NCBI GenBank assembly: GCA_009823395.1
Contig: CM020501.1
Location: 29,185,861-29,249,860, forward strand
Direction of reading: 5' to 3'
Source: Thamnaconus septentrionalis
Taxonomy: Eukaryota; Chordata; Actinopteri; Tetraodontiformes; Monacanthidae
Length of the DNA stretch: 64,000 bases
The position numbers and the translations under genes are program-made. Shown piece by piece: positions 12,451-25,806 of this stretch. Every line of letters begins with the position of its first letter. Position 1 is the first letter of the stretch. Under the pieces are notes generated by a model that saw nothing but the letters and a program-made list of their open reading frames with translations, made no database searches and was not told the DNA's origin.

Positions 12451-13759
12451 AATGTTCTGTCTGGAAGGACATCATACTTTCTACTCTGGTTGACCCACCA
12501 ATACAAGCTGTTTTACCTTTTAACAATCTGGGAAGATTAATAGATACAGTACAGAACCCTTGGATCAAAACGCAGTTGAAGATTTGGAATATGATAAGAG
12601 ATGAGTACAAACTAAACAATAAGTTACAGATAATTCAATGGTGTGCCTATGATCCTGATTTTAGACTCAACAAAATAGACAAGGGCTTTAAATCATGCAC
12701 TTCAAAGGGAACAACAACATACTACTCTCTTACAAAAAAGGGACACCTAAAAAACTCATAGATTTCTCCAATCACACAACCAATTTGAAAACAATATCAA
12801 AAAGCAAACAGATTTAAATGACCCGATACTGATTATTTTTATTGATGCTTACCAGAGTAAAGCAAATAAAGGTGTTATTTCCAGGATCTATAAAGGTTTA
12901 TTGTCAAAGAAGTCCTTCAGTACAAAATACATTAAAGACAAGTGGGAGAGGGAGGGTAATTTATTAACATCACAAGAAGATTGGCTTGGCATTTGTCAAT
13001 CCCAGTGGAAATGCACCAATTCTGATGTGTGGCGGGAGTTTGGCTGGAAGTGTTTGCTTCGTTTCTTTATTACACCACAACAAAAGGCATTCTCTACTGG
13101 AGGAAAAGCTGTATGCTGGAGACAGTGTGGACACCAAGAAGCCAATCACTGGCATATTTTTTTGGGATTGTACAGCGGTTAAGCCCTTCTGGACAGAACT
13201 TCACAAAATACTAAGAGGCCTTTTTAACACAAGTGTACCAATGCAGTTTTCTACTTTATTTTTAGGAATTTTGGACTCACAGGTCAGACGAACTGACAAA
13301 TATTTATTTGGTATCTTGACAAACGCTGGCAAAAAAAACCCTCACTCGGCTTTGGTTGCACCCTGAGCTACCTACGATACTGGAATATGGATCAACATAG
13401 TGAATGACATATACCTTCTGGAAAAGATGACCTTCTCCCTGCGCCTTCAGAAATGCATTTTCACTAAACACTGGACCAAGAGCCTAATGATTATACTTTA
13501 TGTTAAATCTTACTGACAGACTTTTCTCTTTTGTTTCCAATGTCATGCATACTTGTATTTCCCGTTGGTCTAACAGTTTTCAAAAAGAACATACCTGATG
13601 TTTTGTATTTTGTTCAGCTTTGTTTAAAAAGAAAAGAAAAATGTTGCGAGTGGCAAAAGTTTACTGTACCATCTGAGAGCATACACTGTATTGCGTCTTA
13701 TTGCCATTCTTAAATAAAAAATGTTAAAAAAAATAATAATAATAATAATGTTCTGTCTG
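12451..13759 (+). mobile_element. 5'-truncated L1-type LINE with target-site duplication
   Basis: The 13-bp word AATGTTCTGTCTG occurs at 12451-12463 and again at 13747-13759, flanking about 1283 bp. The inside translates as the C-terminal part of a fish L1 ORF2 protein and ends in an A-rich (AAT)n tail (about 13713-13749). These three marks fit insertion by target-primed reverse transcription with 5' truncation. The AAT of the duplication could belong partly to the tail, so the true duplication may be 10 to 13 bp. The endonuclease and most of the reverse transcriptase are missing, so the copy is dead. Confidence 0.85.
12464..13515 (+). pseudogene. L1 ORF2 C-terminal fragment, frameshifted
   Basis: Three plus-strand frames carry successive parts of one protein: a first part to about 12761 (with the order PWIKTQLKIWN, then WCAYDPDFR), a second from about 12901 (a Trp-Arg-Glu-Phe-Gly-Trp-Lys stretch and WRQCGHQEANHWHIF, a Cys/His motif typical of the ORF2 C-terminus of fish L1 elements), and a third from about 13150 to 13515 (KPFWTELHKIL, ending near HWTKSLMIILYVKS). 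At least two frameshifts and stop codons near 12762, 12810 and 13182 break the frame. This region binds RNA or assists reverse transcription in active L1 elements. Here it is a decayed copy. About 200 bp of 3' UTR follow. Confidence 0.82.
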
Positions 13760-16700
13760 TTCCACTCTGTATAGCCAACCATTTCAGGAATAAACGGGAA
13801 GCCCCAGTGCAAGGGTCAGAGACTCGGGGCCGCGTCGACATGCAACAAGGACCGACCTTGACCCAGGTGGTGCTTGACACGACACGGCCAGGCAAACTGA
13901 TCAATGTCTGACCCGGCGACACAACAGCAAACATACAAGCGGAGGTCGTGCCGGGGCACAGAAGGGTGCGAATGGAAGGGGAGGCGAAGGAAACAGCGGC
14001 AGCAAGGCTGGAAAAACTAGACTAGACAAACTCATTGATGTTAGTCTCAAAATAGAACTTATACAACATGTACGTACAAGTACCAAGTCAAGGAAAGGTT
14101 TCAAACAACTCAAGGTTTTGCTGGATGACTCATGAGCGTCTTGGACATTAGCATACAGCAATGATTTAACTTTGAGGCTGAGGCAGTCCTCGACGTTCCT
14201 GTTGTGCACTAACCTAAGATCACAGTGTTCTGCTTAGCTAACAGCTAGGTTCAGCCTAATGGATCATTCTTTGGCAATGAAGACTTTAAAAAAAGTGCAT
14301 TGTCATAGTAAAGTCCCAGTTTTTTGTCTGTCCATCAACGACTATCCTCATCCTAAAGTTTTATGGGAAACTTGTAGGGTTGACTTTTCCAGACTGTAAC
14401 CAACAAGGTTTGCCTGGAACACTTCATCAGGTTCCCAGTTCTCAGAAGTGACGATTCTAACAGAAACACTTCAAGCGATAATAATGATAATAATGGTAAG
14501 AATGATAACCAACCTCCAAGGGAAGAGAGGAGTTCATAGGTGTCCGTCTCAGTAGCCGAGAGAGAGAAAGAAAAAAAATGAAAGTTGGACCAATTCGGAG
14601 GCAGAATAATGGGGAAACTGTACTGATAAATATTGAACATCCTCTAATGAAAGAAGATCAAAAAGGAGTCTCAAGCCCAAGACAAGCGCGGCAGACACAT
14701 CACCGCTATCAATAAAACATGAGCTCCTGCAGGCGGCGGCTCTCATCCTCCTGTTTTTCTTTTTTTTTTCTTTAATGAGAGAAACCAACCGACACATATG
14801 GCGGAACACCGCCTCACTCCCTCAGATTATCTAAAGGAAACCCTAAAGATGGGTTTAGGAATTAAGTTATTAAAGCGTTTGCTTCAGTGAGAGCAAAGAA
14901 AAAAAATGAAATGGTTGTTAAATTTACTTGTTAAATTTTGAGGAAGGAAAAACAGTTTGGCTGTTTTTCCGAAGGCCCGAGGTGTCACGCTGCATTTAGG
15001 GGCGTGCGAAAATAAAATAAAAAAAAAAAAAAATCACAGCAGCCGAAAAAAAGTGATGTAAAGGAAAGAAAGGAGTTGCCGCATATTTATATCCCTCAGC
15101 AGCCTGAACACACAGCCACCCGTTTGTACTTTTGCACGGTTCCGATATGCAGTAAAAATGTGATTTTTAAAAATTGCAGCTACGACATTTAATAAATAAA
15201 ACGTCTTCTATTTTCAAATTCATTCATGCGAAACTACTTGGCTCCATATTTCATGGCAAAGCTATGCAATTAATCATTGTCTGCCAACTTTGTGTATTCC
15301 AATGGATTTTGTAAAGCAATTTTTATACCTAATTACAATCACGTCTGCATAAAATGATAGGATTTTTCTGCATTAAAAAAAATCAAATATTCAGTTTACA
15401 TCCCCAATTAATCCAGCTGAAGGAGGGGATTAGACAGCTAAATTTAAGTGCAATTTTTTAAAAAAAAGAGAGTTTATGTGACTGTGCCAGTGAAGCACTT
15501 TTTTTTTTCCTCAATCATGAAGCCTTGCAGGCTGACCTCAACTGACCTCAGGCGAACTCATCCGAATCCTTTCAGGACACGTCCAGAACATTTTCATCCG
15601 GAAAGCAACATCGCCAAGATCCCGCCCTCCCACGCAGGTGACCCCAGCCATGGCCGCCAAGCCAGGAGAGTTCACGGACTTTGCCCGTCGTGGGCAGAAT
15701 GTCTTACGATGAAAGCAGCGAAATGGGAGGGAAGGAAAAATGACATAAATAATTCCATCTGCGGCGGCAGGTCAAGAGAAGGAAACCGGAGAAGCAGAAT
15801 CTCCAACTTTCACCTTGCCGTCGCCTCTAAACTGGCCACTTGGCGGAGCGCCGTCAGCGCTTTTGCATGTACTCTCCAAAGTTCACTCAAGGAAACATAC
15901 CGACCACAGCAATAATAATAATAATAATGACGATAATGACGGTAATTTCCACATGCATTCAGCCTTTGAATTTGCAGCTTTTACTCAACACCCCCAAACC
16001 TGCGCTTTGCTCGTCTGTTGCCATGGCAACCGCTTCGCACCAGCCCTACACTCACCTATATTTGCACCTCTCCCATCACCGGAACAACACATCGTTCATA
16101 CATTTATTTATATATTTATTCATATTTATTCATTTATTTGCAGGATAGGGCACTATTAATAGTTTCCAAGGATCTCTTAATTCCGCCGGTGTGCTGCCAG
16201 GCTGGGAAGCAGATAATATTCCTCTGCAGTGTTGTTACATAACAGGTGGATGGTCAAAAATCTGCTTCATTAGTGCATCATTAAATTTGTGCTCATGAAA
16301 AAAAATAAAATAAATAAATGAAGATTTCCATCATCCGCGTTGGACCAACACCACCTGCTTATTTACAGTCCAATATTTAAAGCTCTACAAACTAATGTAG
16401 ATAAAAGTGAAACAGGTATTTTAATAATTGGCAACTTTTTTGTAATGGTTCCAGATGGATTTCAAATCCGAAGGCAAGAGCTAAAAATGAAAGTTAATAC
16501 GTTGATTTCAGGTACAAGGAAAGATAGGTCTGATAAAATTAATTGGGGTAATTTCAACTTTTTTTTTTTTCCTTTTTTTTTCCTGTGGGATTGCTGAGCG
16601 ACCAGGAACGGGGCGGGAGGGTGACAATAATAATGATAATAATTATGTCGTTCTTTGAACAGGGGGCGACATCCCCAATTAAAATTAAGCAAGGTGAAAT

Positions 16701-19680
16701 GAAGAAATTCCTCGTACGCCTGTTTAGCCAAAGGCAATTCCGAGGCCGGGGGCCACCACATCTTTAATTGCCTGTCATATGGGCGAGAGTGGTGCGGCGT
16801 AATTTGCGGGGGGATGGTGGGGTGGGCGAGGATTATCCACTTCGCCGACAGACCAGATGCCAATCAGGGTGCAAAGCCTTCGCTGTTGTTTGTTTTCAGG
16901 CGGCCACGGGAGAAAGAAATTGGTCAAAGCAGCCGTCCGTCATAGGCCCTGAATGTTTTTTTTTGCTCATCACCCTGGGACAACACAGGGTAATTAACAG
17001 CTGGAAAATATATTAAAAAGGTCAAAAAAAAAAAAAGTTGTCGATGTGAGCTCGTCAGCAATTCCGTTGTGAATAAGATTTGAAATCTAATTGAGTTAAT
17101 TGGTGTTCAATTACAGCATGAACAGACTGTGCAAACAACAACAAAAACAAGCTAATGAGAGATGTTATGATCTCAACGCCATGCTGGCTAGTATTAATTT
17201 GACAACTGCAAAACAAGCTCACCATTTGGTAAGTCTGCAACCTGCACTTATGAGCTGAGCACAAAGGATAATGGGAACACTGGCAGAAACTGTCGCATAA
17301 TCAAGACGTTAGCCACTGTGAAGAAAATTTAAGCTAAACGCTACTACGCCGCTAGCAGCGAAGGAGAAGTTTCTGTGTTAATATGGGAAACATTAACAGG
17401 GCGTTTAAAGGCACAATATCATAAACCTTCTTGTACATATGATGAGCTAAATATGTCTAGCTAAATATGTCTATAGCTCATCCTAAGCAGTGTTCAATAC
17501 TTGTATGCATCGTGCATTGCCAAGGCACTTCAGGGACCTAAAGTAGCTCAGTGAATCGGCTGATTTTCAGCTTCCAAGGGACGCTTTAACTACATCCGTC
17601 TCAGGACATAAACTGAAGCGGCTCTGTAGCTAATTGAAGTAGAGTCACGCAGCGCCTCAACAAGGAAGCAGCAAAAAAATGCAAAATGAGCTCCTACGCG
17701 ACGGCCCTTGCGCGTAGCGGCGATTACCCATCAATCATGTGACCCTGGAGGGAGCGGGTTTGATGAGGGAAGTTTATTTGTGTCTGCAGTGGAGGGGGTA
17801 AACAGGTACGCTCCAGAAATGAGATCAAAGCTTTGAGTTACTTCAGAAGCGCCTGTCAGAGACAATCTGGCGGCGGCACCCGTGAAATTGCCTTGACTTA
17901 AAGTGCATGTTTCCGTCTCGGGTAAAGCCGCTGCTGTCTACCAGGCGGCCGGGACCTCAGAAAATGATCTCCAACAGGGTGGGGACGAGCGCATTTCCAT
18001 TTGAAAAGTAAACACCAAAGCTTAGCTGAAGCTAATGCTAGCTATTTGTCGCCTCCCTGCAGTTCTGCGACGCCACGGTGAGAGGCGTGTTTCCAGCAGG
18101 TTCCCAAGAAGTCTTTTAAAAGGTGACATTTTGTGCAAACAGGAAAAAGAAATTGGAAAAAGAAAACTAAACTAGTGTGACGAAGCGTGGGGGGGTAGTT
18201 TTTATTTTTCTGTTTTTTTAATGCGATTCTCAAGTGGTCGTGTTCTCTTGGTCAGCGCTGCCTCCCTCCTCATTACCATCTGACATCCGACTGCTGCCTC
18301 TTGCTCTCGATATCGACCAGCAGACATTAAACGGAATAAAAACGGCTCAAGAGCGTACTCCTTTTGGCCGACCTCGGGGTGGGGGGGGCGATCATCCACC
18401 AGCCGGCCGTCGAGCTGTTTCGGTTAAGCATCACTGAGCCACACTATGACTTTCTTCACGCTGTGTATCATTCTTGCGCTGCTCCAGTAAGACCACAGGA
18501 GGCGCCATCAAAAAACCACATAAAAGGTTTAGTACTTCCTTCTCCGCAGTTGAAAGTGAACGTAAACGGTTGTTTAGGTTACTTTTAGAGGCACGTTGAA
18601 AACGAGCTTCAGGACTAAAGAGGTGTGCAACAATCTCTACTTCCTCCTTAAAGGCTATTGTTTTCTCTCTCTCTTTTTTTGCATCAGCACCTTTCATTTC
18701 AATTTGTCTCAGCCAATTTGTTGCATATTGCGCATATATTATTTGCATGGTCGTCCGGTCGACTAGCGCTCTTTAAAGGCCGGCCGATGCAGCCGCTGTG
18801 TTATTGCGTGTTTGTGGCCTCTGGACAGCTGAGGGCAAATGGGCACAAGATGTCGCCGGTTGGCCTCCGAGGCCACAGCAGACAGACTTTACCGTCTCCT
18901 AAAACTTATTGCCGTCTCGCATGGTTTTTGTAGAAAAAAAAAAAGAACACGGTATTTTTTTTTTTATCATTAGCCCGCCTAATTAAGATGCAACAAGGCC
19001 TCTCAGTGTTATCAAGCAGTTTCATTTTTTTTTTTTTTTATTTCAAAACTGAACATCCTCCATATGGCCTACCACTGCTCACAGACGTGCTAGAGCCATT
19101 ATCCATCTGTGGGACACCATCAAAAAACATGATGCATGATGTAAATAAATGACCAAAAAAATGAAAAAAAAGAAAAAGACTGTTGATCACACATCGAGCT
19201 TTGCTCGTAAACAAAACAGAGACTTGACTGAATAAACACAGTTTCACAGCGTGTGTGGGGGCTGAGGTCTTGGGGGTTTGATTGGCTGCGGCCAAATGAG
19301 AAGAAGAAGATTTTGTTCTCGTCCAATCACCAACACCAGTGTTGAACTCCTTCATCTTCTGAGGCAGGGTGCTACTTTGTCTGCCACCGGGAGAGAAATA
19401 ACAAAAAAAAACTTCGAGATCGACTTACAGCTCAGACGGCTGAAGCCCGGAAAACGAGCGCAACTCCCTTTTCTTCCCTTTCTCTGTACGTTTGTCTCTT
19501 TAATAAAAAAATCCGGAGGCATGTTGCGCCGGAGCTGTATGAAAAATCACGTTTAGGAGATTAGCAGCGGAATCCCACCGCAGCCGCTGCCGCAGCAGCT
19601 TATCACTTGAGGGGCTTGTTGATGCAAAGCGCCGGGCAGCGCTGACTCAAATGTTTGTGCGCATGCAAGAGTGAGTGTGG
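13760..19680. other. Non-coding stretch
   Basis: No exon recognised. It contains an AAT run at 15910-15928, long A/T runs, a small hairpin with a 14-bp tandem duplication at 17441-17482, and a low-repeat stretch near 16660-17110 with several AATTAA/TTAATTG words that resembles conserved regulatory sequence. Open frames here are short and without domains. Confidence 0.55.
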
Positions 19681-19684
19681 TTGA

Positions 19685-19690
19685 GTGTGT

Positions 19691-19727
<37 letters not shown>
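19685..19727. repeat. (TG)n microsatellite
   Basis: TG run of about 43 bp with one A interruption. Visible directly. Confidence 0.94.
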
Positions 19728-19728
<1 letters not shown>

Positions 19729-19793
19729 CCCTCGGGGACAGCGACGGTGGCGGTTGCAGCGGCGGTGTATTACTCAGCAGTTTGTTTGGTTAT

Positions 19794-19812
19794 TTCTTCT
19801 TCTTCTTCTTCT
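19794..19812. repeat. (TTC)n microsatellite
   Basis: Six TTC units between a TG tract and a CT tract, part of a microsatellite-dense 500 bp. Confidence 0.85.
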
Positions 19813-19850
19813 TTTTTCAGTTCACAGGGAGAGCCCTCGGTGCCGCACGC

Positions 19851-19853
<3 letters not shown>

Positions 19854-19920
<67 letters not shown>
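19854..19920. repeat. (CT)n microsatellite, about 67 bp
   Basis: A perfect CT run. The Ser-Leu and Arg-Glu repeat proteins that can be translated across it on the two strands are artefacts of the repeat. Confidence 0.96.
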
Positions 19921-19923
<3 letters not shown>

Positions 19924-20153
19924 TTCGAGACTTTGCAACAGGATCTTTGCCCATCGCAAGGGTCAACATCAAGAAGGGCGTCGGTGGGTGTCATGCGAAA
20001 AACAGCAGCACGATTAACGCGGTTTATCTCATGGGCCGCCACAGTGAACTGATCAGAGACCTCGGCGTCAGGGAGGATGGACGACGAGGCAACAGCTAGT
20101 CAGAGGTGATAGAACAGGAGGAGACGGCACAATCCTCCTATATACATATATCC

Positions 20154-20190
20154 GATAGATAGATAGATAGAGAGATAGAGAGATAGAGAG
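20154..20190. repeat. GATA/GAGA tetranucleotide repeat
   Basis: GATA units that degrade into GATAGAGA units. Visible directly. Confidence 0.9.
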
Positions 20191-23100
20191 GAAAGCAAGG
20201 GTGAAAAACTTTAACAACTTTAAATTGTTTTCAAACTGTAAAGTTCATTTCAATGCTCACGGCTCAATTTTCGGAAAACCTCACACTGTCAAATTAAACA
20301 GGAAAAAAAATCAATTTAAATACCAAATTAATACCAACAGCTATATTCTCCACTCTTTGTAATTGGCTCCAAATATCTTTTTTGAATTTAATAAACATCG
20401 TGATACAGTTTTGCTTCTCCCTTTGAACCGTCTTTCCGCATTTATGATTTAATTCTATTGCGAAGTGTCAGCCAGCAGCAGCACATCATGACCGCTACCA
20501 GAACAAAAGGGAATATTTAGTAATCCTGACACCCAATTGGCTGAAGAAGAAGAGGAGTTATTTGTGAAGTGCTCAAGGAGGTTGTTACAGGACTACGTCA
20601 ACATTCTGAAAGTTAACCGACGTCTCACTAAACCCTAAAGTTAAATCCAAACTTTTGCCTCGTACATCTGATTGTTTCACGCTGTTGCTTCTTTGAGTTC
20701 CTTGGGGTCGAGCCGTAAAACTTCAGAGAGACTTTTTGTTTTGTTTTTGTTTTTTGACCGTCTGTATTTGGGGAGGCCATGGCTACTGCGAATTCCGCCA
20801 AGCCTTGGAGTGAAGCGCTAAGACTTCGTCGACTGGCCTTCGCCCGGGTATGCCGTAAATGCAAACCCCATATTCGCGAGTGCAAGTTTCCAGAAACGAG
20901 CCAGAGCAAAACACACCAAACCCCAGCTGCACTCATCGCAACCCTCCTGCCTGCATCGATCGCCTTTCCCATTTTTGGGTTTCGTGCCAACGACGAGCCA
21001 ATTTGGCCCGATGGAGGATGAAGGTCGCCGGCACGGCCGCGGCACCCTTGGCTCAGCGCCACAGGCTGCGTAAGCCACACTAATGGAATACACGCACACA
21101 TGAATAATTGATCCCCGCAGCAGTTTCCCTGAGCCGGAGCCAACGTCTCAGTGAGCACCTGCTGAATGTTGTTATGTCCCGTCGATATCTCAGCATCAGG
21201 TGTAAACCGCCGGGGAGCCGAGACCTTATTCGGAGCAGTTTGTCCTCGGCACGGCTGATTCACTTTGTTCTTTGCCTATTGAGAGTTCAGATCGTGATGA
21301 AAAAGCAGTTTCTTTACCACCCAAGGAGGCTTAATTGCATCTTTTGGACATTTCTTTCTTTTGTTCACCACCTGGGACACTCTTCCAATGATACTTCCAT
21401 TGAAAGTATCAGTGTGGGACTAAGAAAAAAAAAAAAAAAGGTGAGTTAACGCAACTATTGCACCACAGAGGTGTGAGAGAGCATAAGGAAAATAAAACGT
21501 AGAAGATCATTCAACTGTCTACGTTGACTCTGTTGTTCATCGGCGCTTGCTGGTCCAGAGTTCTTGCTGGATCGTTTCAATTATCTATCAATTTCCTATC
21601 ACTGCTGTCAAGGTGAGCAGGAGTCTTGGAGTCAGTACAGGGACTAGTTATTCTAGCAGTGTGCAGTGGTTAAGCATGGACGCATGTTGATAAAGGCCTC
21701 CTTTGATATATGATAAAGTAAAATACAAACTTATCTATGCAACACTGCTTCCCACCTAAATAATTACAGATGTCTGGCCGTACTTGTGGAAGCGTCACAA
21801 CAACCTCAAACACAAACGCTACTTCCACCGTCTGATCAAAGGGCCGTACTCTAATTATTAATTAGTTCACCCTGCAGTCTGCTTTGTGTTTTTTTTTTTG
21901 TTTGTTTTTTTACCTCTCCCCAGTATTATTATCTGCTGCAAACTGTGGTCCCACACATCCGCACTGATGGCAAAACTGGCCATGTGCGACGCACGTGCCC
22001 AGGCGAGCTTGCCACGTCAAGCAAACGCGAACTGGGCCCTAATTGCGAAAAATGAGCCATTGCGGCGTGAAATACAGCGTCATACGCGGCCGATTCTATT
22101 TAAGGCGATCATTTTCCAAACCACAACGCGGAACCGGAGTGATAATCATTGTGAGGGCCGGCCACACGGTGTGCTTAGAAGTACAAAAAAGAAGAAAAAA
22201 AACTGCAACGACTGAATGAAATGAAACAAAACGACTACTTTTAGCTTTAACACGTGTAAAAATGACTCTGTGAGCAGGGAAAAGAGATTCCGAACCCTCC
22301 GCGGCCTTCGGAGGGGGCATCTCGGCATCAGGGGGGAAGACGAGGCTTTCGAGGATATCAGATCAAACGGACACGTCCGTGCACTCTGGTTCCCATGACA
22401 GCGCGGCTCTATGAATGGGCTAGTAGCAAAATGTATCTGTCATGTAAACTGTCAGGCGGGACGATTAAAAGGAAAAACGGCACAAGCTGTGCTGCACGTC
22501 GCCGCCCGCAGGTGTGTTTCCACTAGAATCAAACAGCAACTTTGGCCCACGAGTCGCTGAAAATGGAGGGATTTCTACGAACCAATAAAGCAATTAGCAG
22601 CGGGCTAAAGTTACTCTGAAAACAATTCAAAGGACATGTTGTGGTCAATAACTGTCTCAGCTGGTTTGGATATATGATATATTACTTTATTAGTCAGCTT
22701 ACACTGACAATACAGTCATGCTAATGCTAACGTTATTTAAACAACAACAACTACTACTACTACTCCTACTTATTCTTTGCACTTGTTGAGCACTGGGTCT
22801 GAATCCAGGCTCGTTTCCAGGTGGAGAAAATAATTGGAGCGCTAACGCCCCCGGGGCAAAATATTTACATGAAGCGTTGAACCCACCGACAGACGAGTAA
22901 ACAAGCTCACTTCACTGAGCAAAAGCACTTCGGTTTTTAATAGAACGTATAGAAAATGTTACATTTAATCAAAAGGGTTTTTTTTGTTTTGTTTCGGCAG
23001 AAGGAATCGTGAGGTGGGGATATGAAAAGGTTGTACTCCCAGATAGGAGTCAGAAATGATCAAATCCTCCCTGGCCGAAAAAAAGAGAAGTTGAACTGGG

Positions 23101-23219
23101 TTCTGCAGTGGCACGCCGTGAGCCTAAACATTCATCAAAGCCACGCCGGGCGTATTTGAAGTCTCAGGGAAGAGCTGACATGCAAGGATTTCCTTCTGCA
23201 GTCAGCAGACCTGAAGCCC

Positions 23220-23250
23220 GCTGCCGCCGCCGCCGCCGCCGCTGCCGCTG
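23220..23250. repeat. (GCC)n repeat
   Basis: GCC/GCT triplets in a short GC-rich patch. It could be part of an exon in principle, but the surrounding frame shows no other coding signal. Confidence 0.85.
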
Positions 23251-25771
23251 TGCTCGGAAAGTTTTTTGGGAAGGGAGGAAAAAATGTACTTCTCCTTCTT
23301 CATTCTTTTTGGAGTGTTACTCTAAAGAAATATCTTGGTGAAATTGTAAAATAGTTTTAACACCGAACTTGACTTATCGTTTTGTCCTCTGTAACTCACT
23401 TTGCCCTAGCGACCAAACAACATATCTCATATGAATACATAGTGTTCATCTCATTTAATGTAGAAAACATATGGCAAATACATGTGCGCGCCATCTGCCA
23501 ACATAGCAGCTTGGCGTAACGAGGGTTTGATAGATTGTTGTTTTTTTTCAAAGTGAATGTTATGTCTTTTAATAGCCTATTAAAGATCCCATGTGACAGT
23601 TTGTTTCATATCTCCTGTCAGGAATTTTTTTTTTTTTTTCTTGAATTATTATTTCAGTCTCCAGCAGAACGGCATCGCTGGATTAATAATCCTGGGAACA
23701 GCATAACTAGCCCGGTTTCCAGCCACCCGTCCGCACAAACAAAACCCCCAAAAATGCCTGGCGTTAGCCGTTGGTTGAAAGTAGTGCTGGTCGTAGTTTG
23801 GTTCCTTCTGTTATCGCCAATCAGAGCTTCAGTTCTTGGCTGTAGTGACTCTAATTATTATGCTAGGTGAAGAGTCAGCATTGAAAGAGGTTTGGTGGAA
23901 ACTTGACTCAACTCTGCTTTAGGAAAAAAAAAGTTTGCAGTGCTTCCTGGTCAAGCCCAAAGCCTTGTTTATGTACTTATTCAGAACTATTCGCCTTATT
24001 TCTACTTTCAGAAAACGCCGCCCTGACACAAAACATTGTGTTTTCCATTTGCATCAGGAAGTGGATGCTTATGGACGTAACTTTGTTTGCGTTTAGTGCC
24101 TCAAAACGACTGCACATCAGGTCCCGTTCTTATTCTACCCGCCACATTTGCCCTCATCCGGCCACCGCTAAGCGAGAGGCTCCTTTGCAGAAAGACGAGA
24201 GGGAGAGAGAGAGAACCCTCTGCCGCGCCATCTGCTCTGCGATTTTCCAGCTCATCAGCTCGAGGAATATGAATCCGGGTGCTGTTCTTCTCCGATTGAC
24301 GGTTTAATTAAGGCTGTTGGGCGCGTGACTTTAAGAGAGAGCCACCTCGCCAATTAGCACCGGTGCTGAGTAGCCCGTTCTCTTTCAAAACTCGTCTTCT
24401 CGAGATCTTGAGGATCGATGGTTTGTTGTCTCAACTGCTCTCTACTGGACGCTGGCAGTCTTGTGAATTATTTCTTTTCTTCTTGCTCGGTTTTTGCAAA
24501 TGAAAGTCTGCTAATTTCCACGCCTCGTTCATCCCAGTGGAGTCAAAACAAAGTTGACACCCTACAAACTAGCGTAACTGCATTTAATTACAAATTCATG
24601 TCGCCCCCTCCTGCCGCGTTTGAACAAACTCACACACAATGTCATTGTTGTGTCAGCTAGCAAAGTTGTCCTTTTCTCTGTTGCGTACCCCATTCATTAG
24701 ACAGCAGAAGCATTCCGCAATGTGGTATATTAAGGAAATAAATGTCGCCGCAGCAACGCAGAGTCAACGATAGAGCCTTGGGCTCCGTGGTGGGGAATTG
24801 ATGAGCCATCCAGCCAATAAACTTGGGGGAGACCATGCTTACTTTTTTATCTTTGATATTAAAATGATGAACAGCTTCGGTTCACTTCTTGTTATGCAAC
24901 GGTCCACGTGACTAGGCCGCTTTTTCAAGCTGAAGTTTTAGATGGAAGTTTTTGCTTTTGTAAAAGGGGATAGTTACATTTGGAGGGAGGTTTTCAGACA
25001 ACCACTTTAAAGGTTTTGCGCATCTCAAATGTTTCGCGGACTAATCTCTTTAAAAAAAAAAAAAAAATTACCTGCTAAAAAAACTTGTCCATATCACAAA
25101 AACACAAAATGTTTTTACATTCCTCCCCAAATGTGTACTAGTTTTACTCATGCTTGCCACCTTAATGTGCATGTGGTAAGTCTAAAAAAGAGCTCAAACA
25201 CAAAGACAGCGGAAGGAGGGGGTTCGTAATAGCCGCCCCCTCCCTTTCGTGACCAATCGCGCCTGCGTCAGCATCTCATCTCCGCTTGTTGTTTTTTGCT
25301 TGGATGAATGGCGGGAAAAGGACAATTTCCCTGCCGGATGCTGTCATCCGAACTGAGTCAGTGGAGAAAGTTTCCCCCATTAATCATCACAGTCGCTCAC
25401 TCTGTGTTTTGTTTTTTTTGTTTGTTTTCTTTTGTTTTCTTTCCTCCTCTTGCAGCAGTGTGTGCACTCAGACACAGCTGGAAATGTTTCCTGGAGACGG
25501 GGAATATGACAGCGAGCTGCCCAGCCGCAACATTGAATTTGCACCCTGATCACGGCAGTCGATGGGAGGCGAGTGTGTCTGTGTGTGTATGTGTGCAAGA
25601 GATTGTTGAGAATACTGATGAAAAACAGAATTACATAATGGCGGGCGGTGAAGTGGGGACCGGAAATTGTGCCTCAGTTTTTCGTTTTTCTACCTCCATC
25701 ATCAGGTATTGAATTAAACATTAAAACATTGCGTCTGATTATTTTAAGGTCGGCAGGGATTCAAGGGTTGC

Positions 25772-25806
25772 TGAAGAAGAAGAAGAAGAAGAAGAAAGAA
25801 GAAGAG
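25772..25806. repeat. (GAA)n microsatellite
   Basis: About eleven GAA units with one extra A. A homopurine tract of this type can form triplex DNA. Confidence 0.93.

Noticed and set aside
16340..16597. Frame with a GILIIGNFFVMVPDG stretch resembling an L1 endonuclease core
   Set aside because: The similarity to the usual GGDFN motif is too weak, key residues are missing, and no other LINE signal surrounds it.
20628..21263. 211-codon minus-strand open frame, the longest in the window
   Set aside because: Overlapping frames are open on the other strand, no domain or splice signals are recognisable, and the composition changes along its length. It is most likely chance.
25772..25806. Regularly spaced short repeats as a CRISPR-like array
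   Set aside because: All regular repeats in the window are simple microsatellites without unique spacers.
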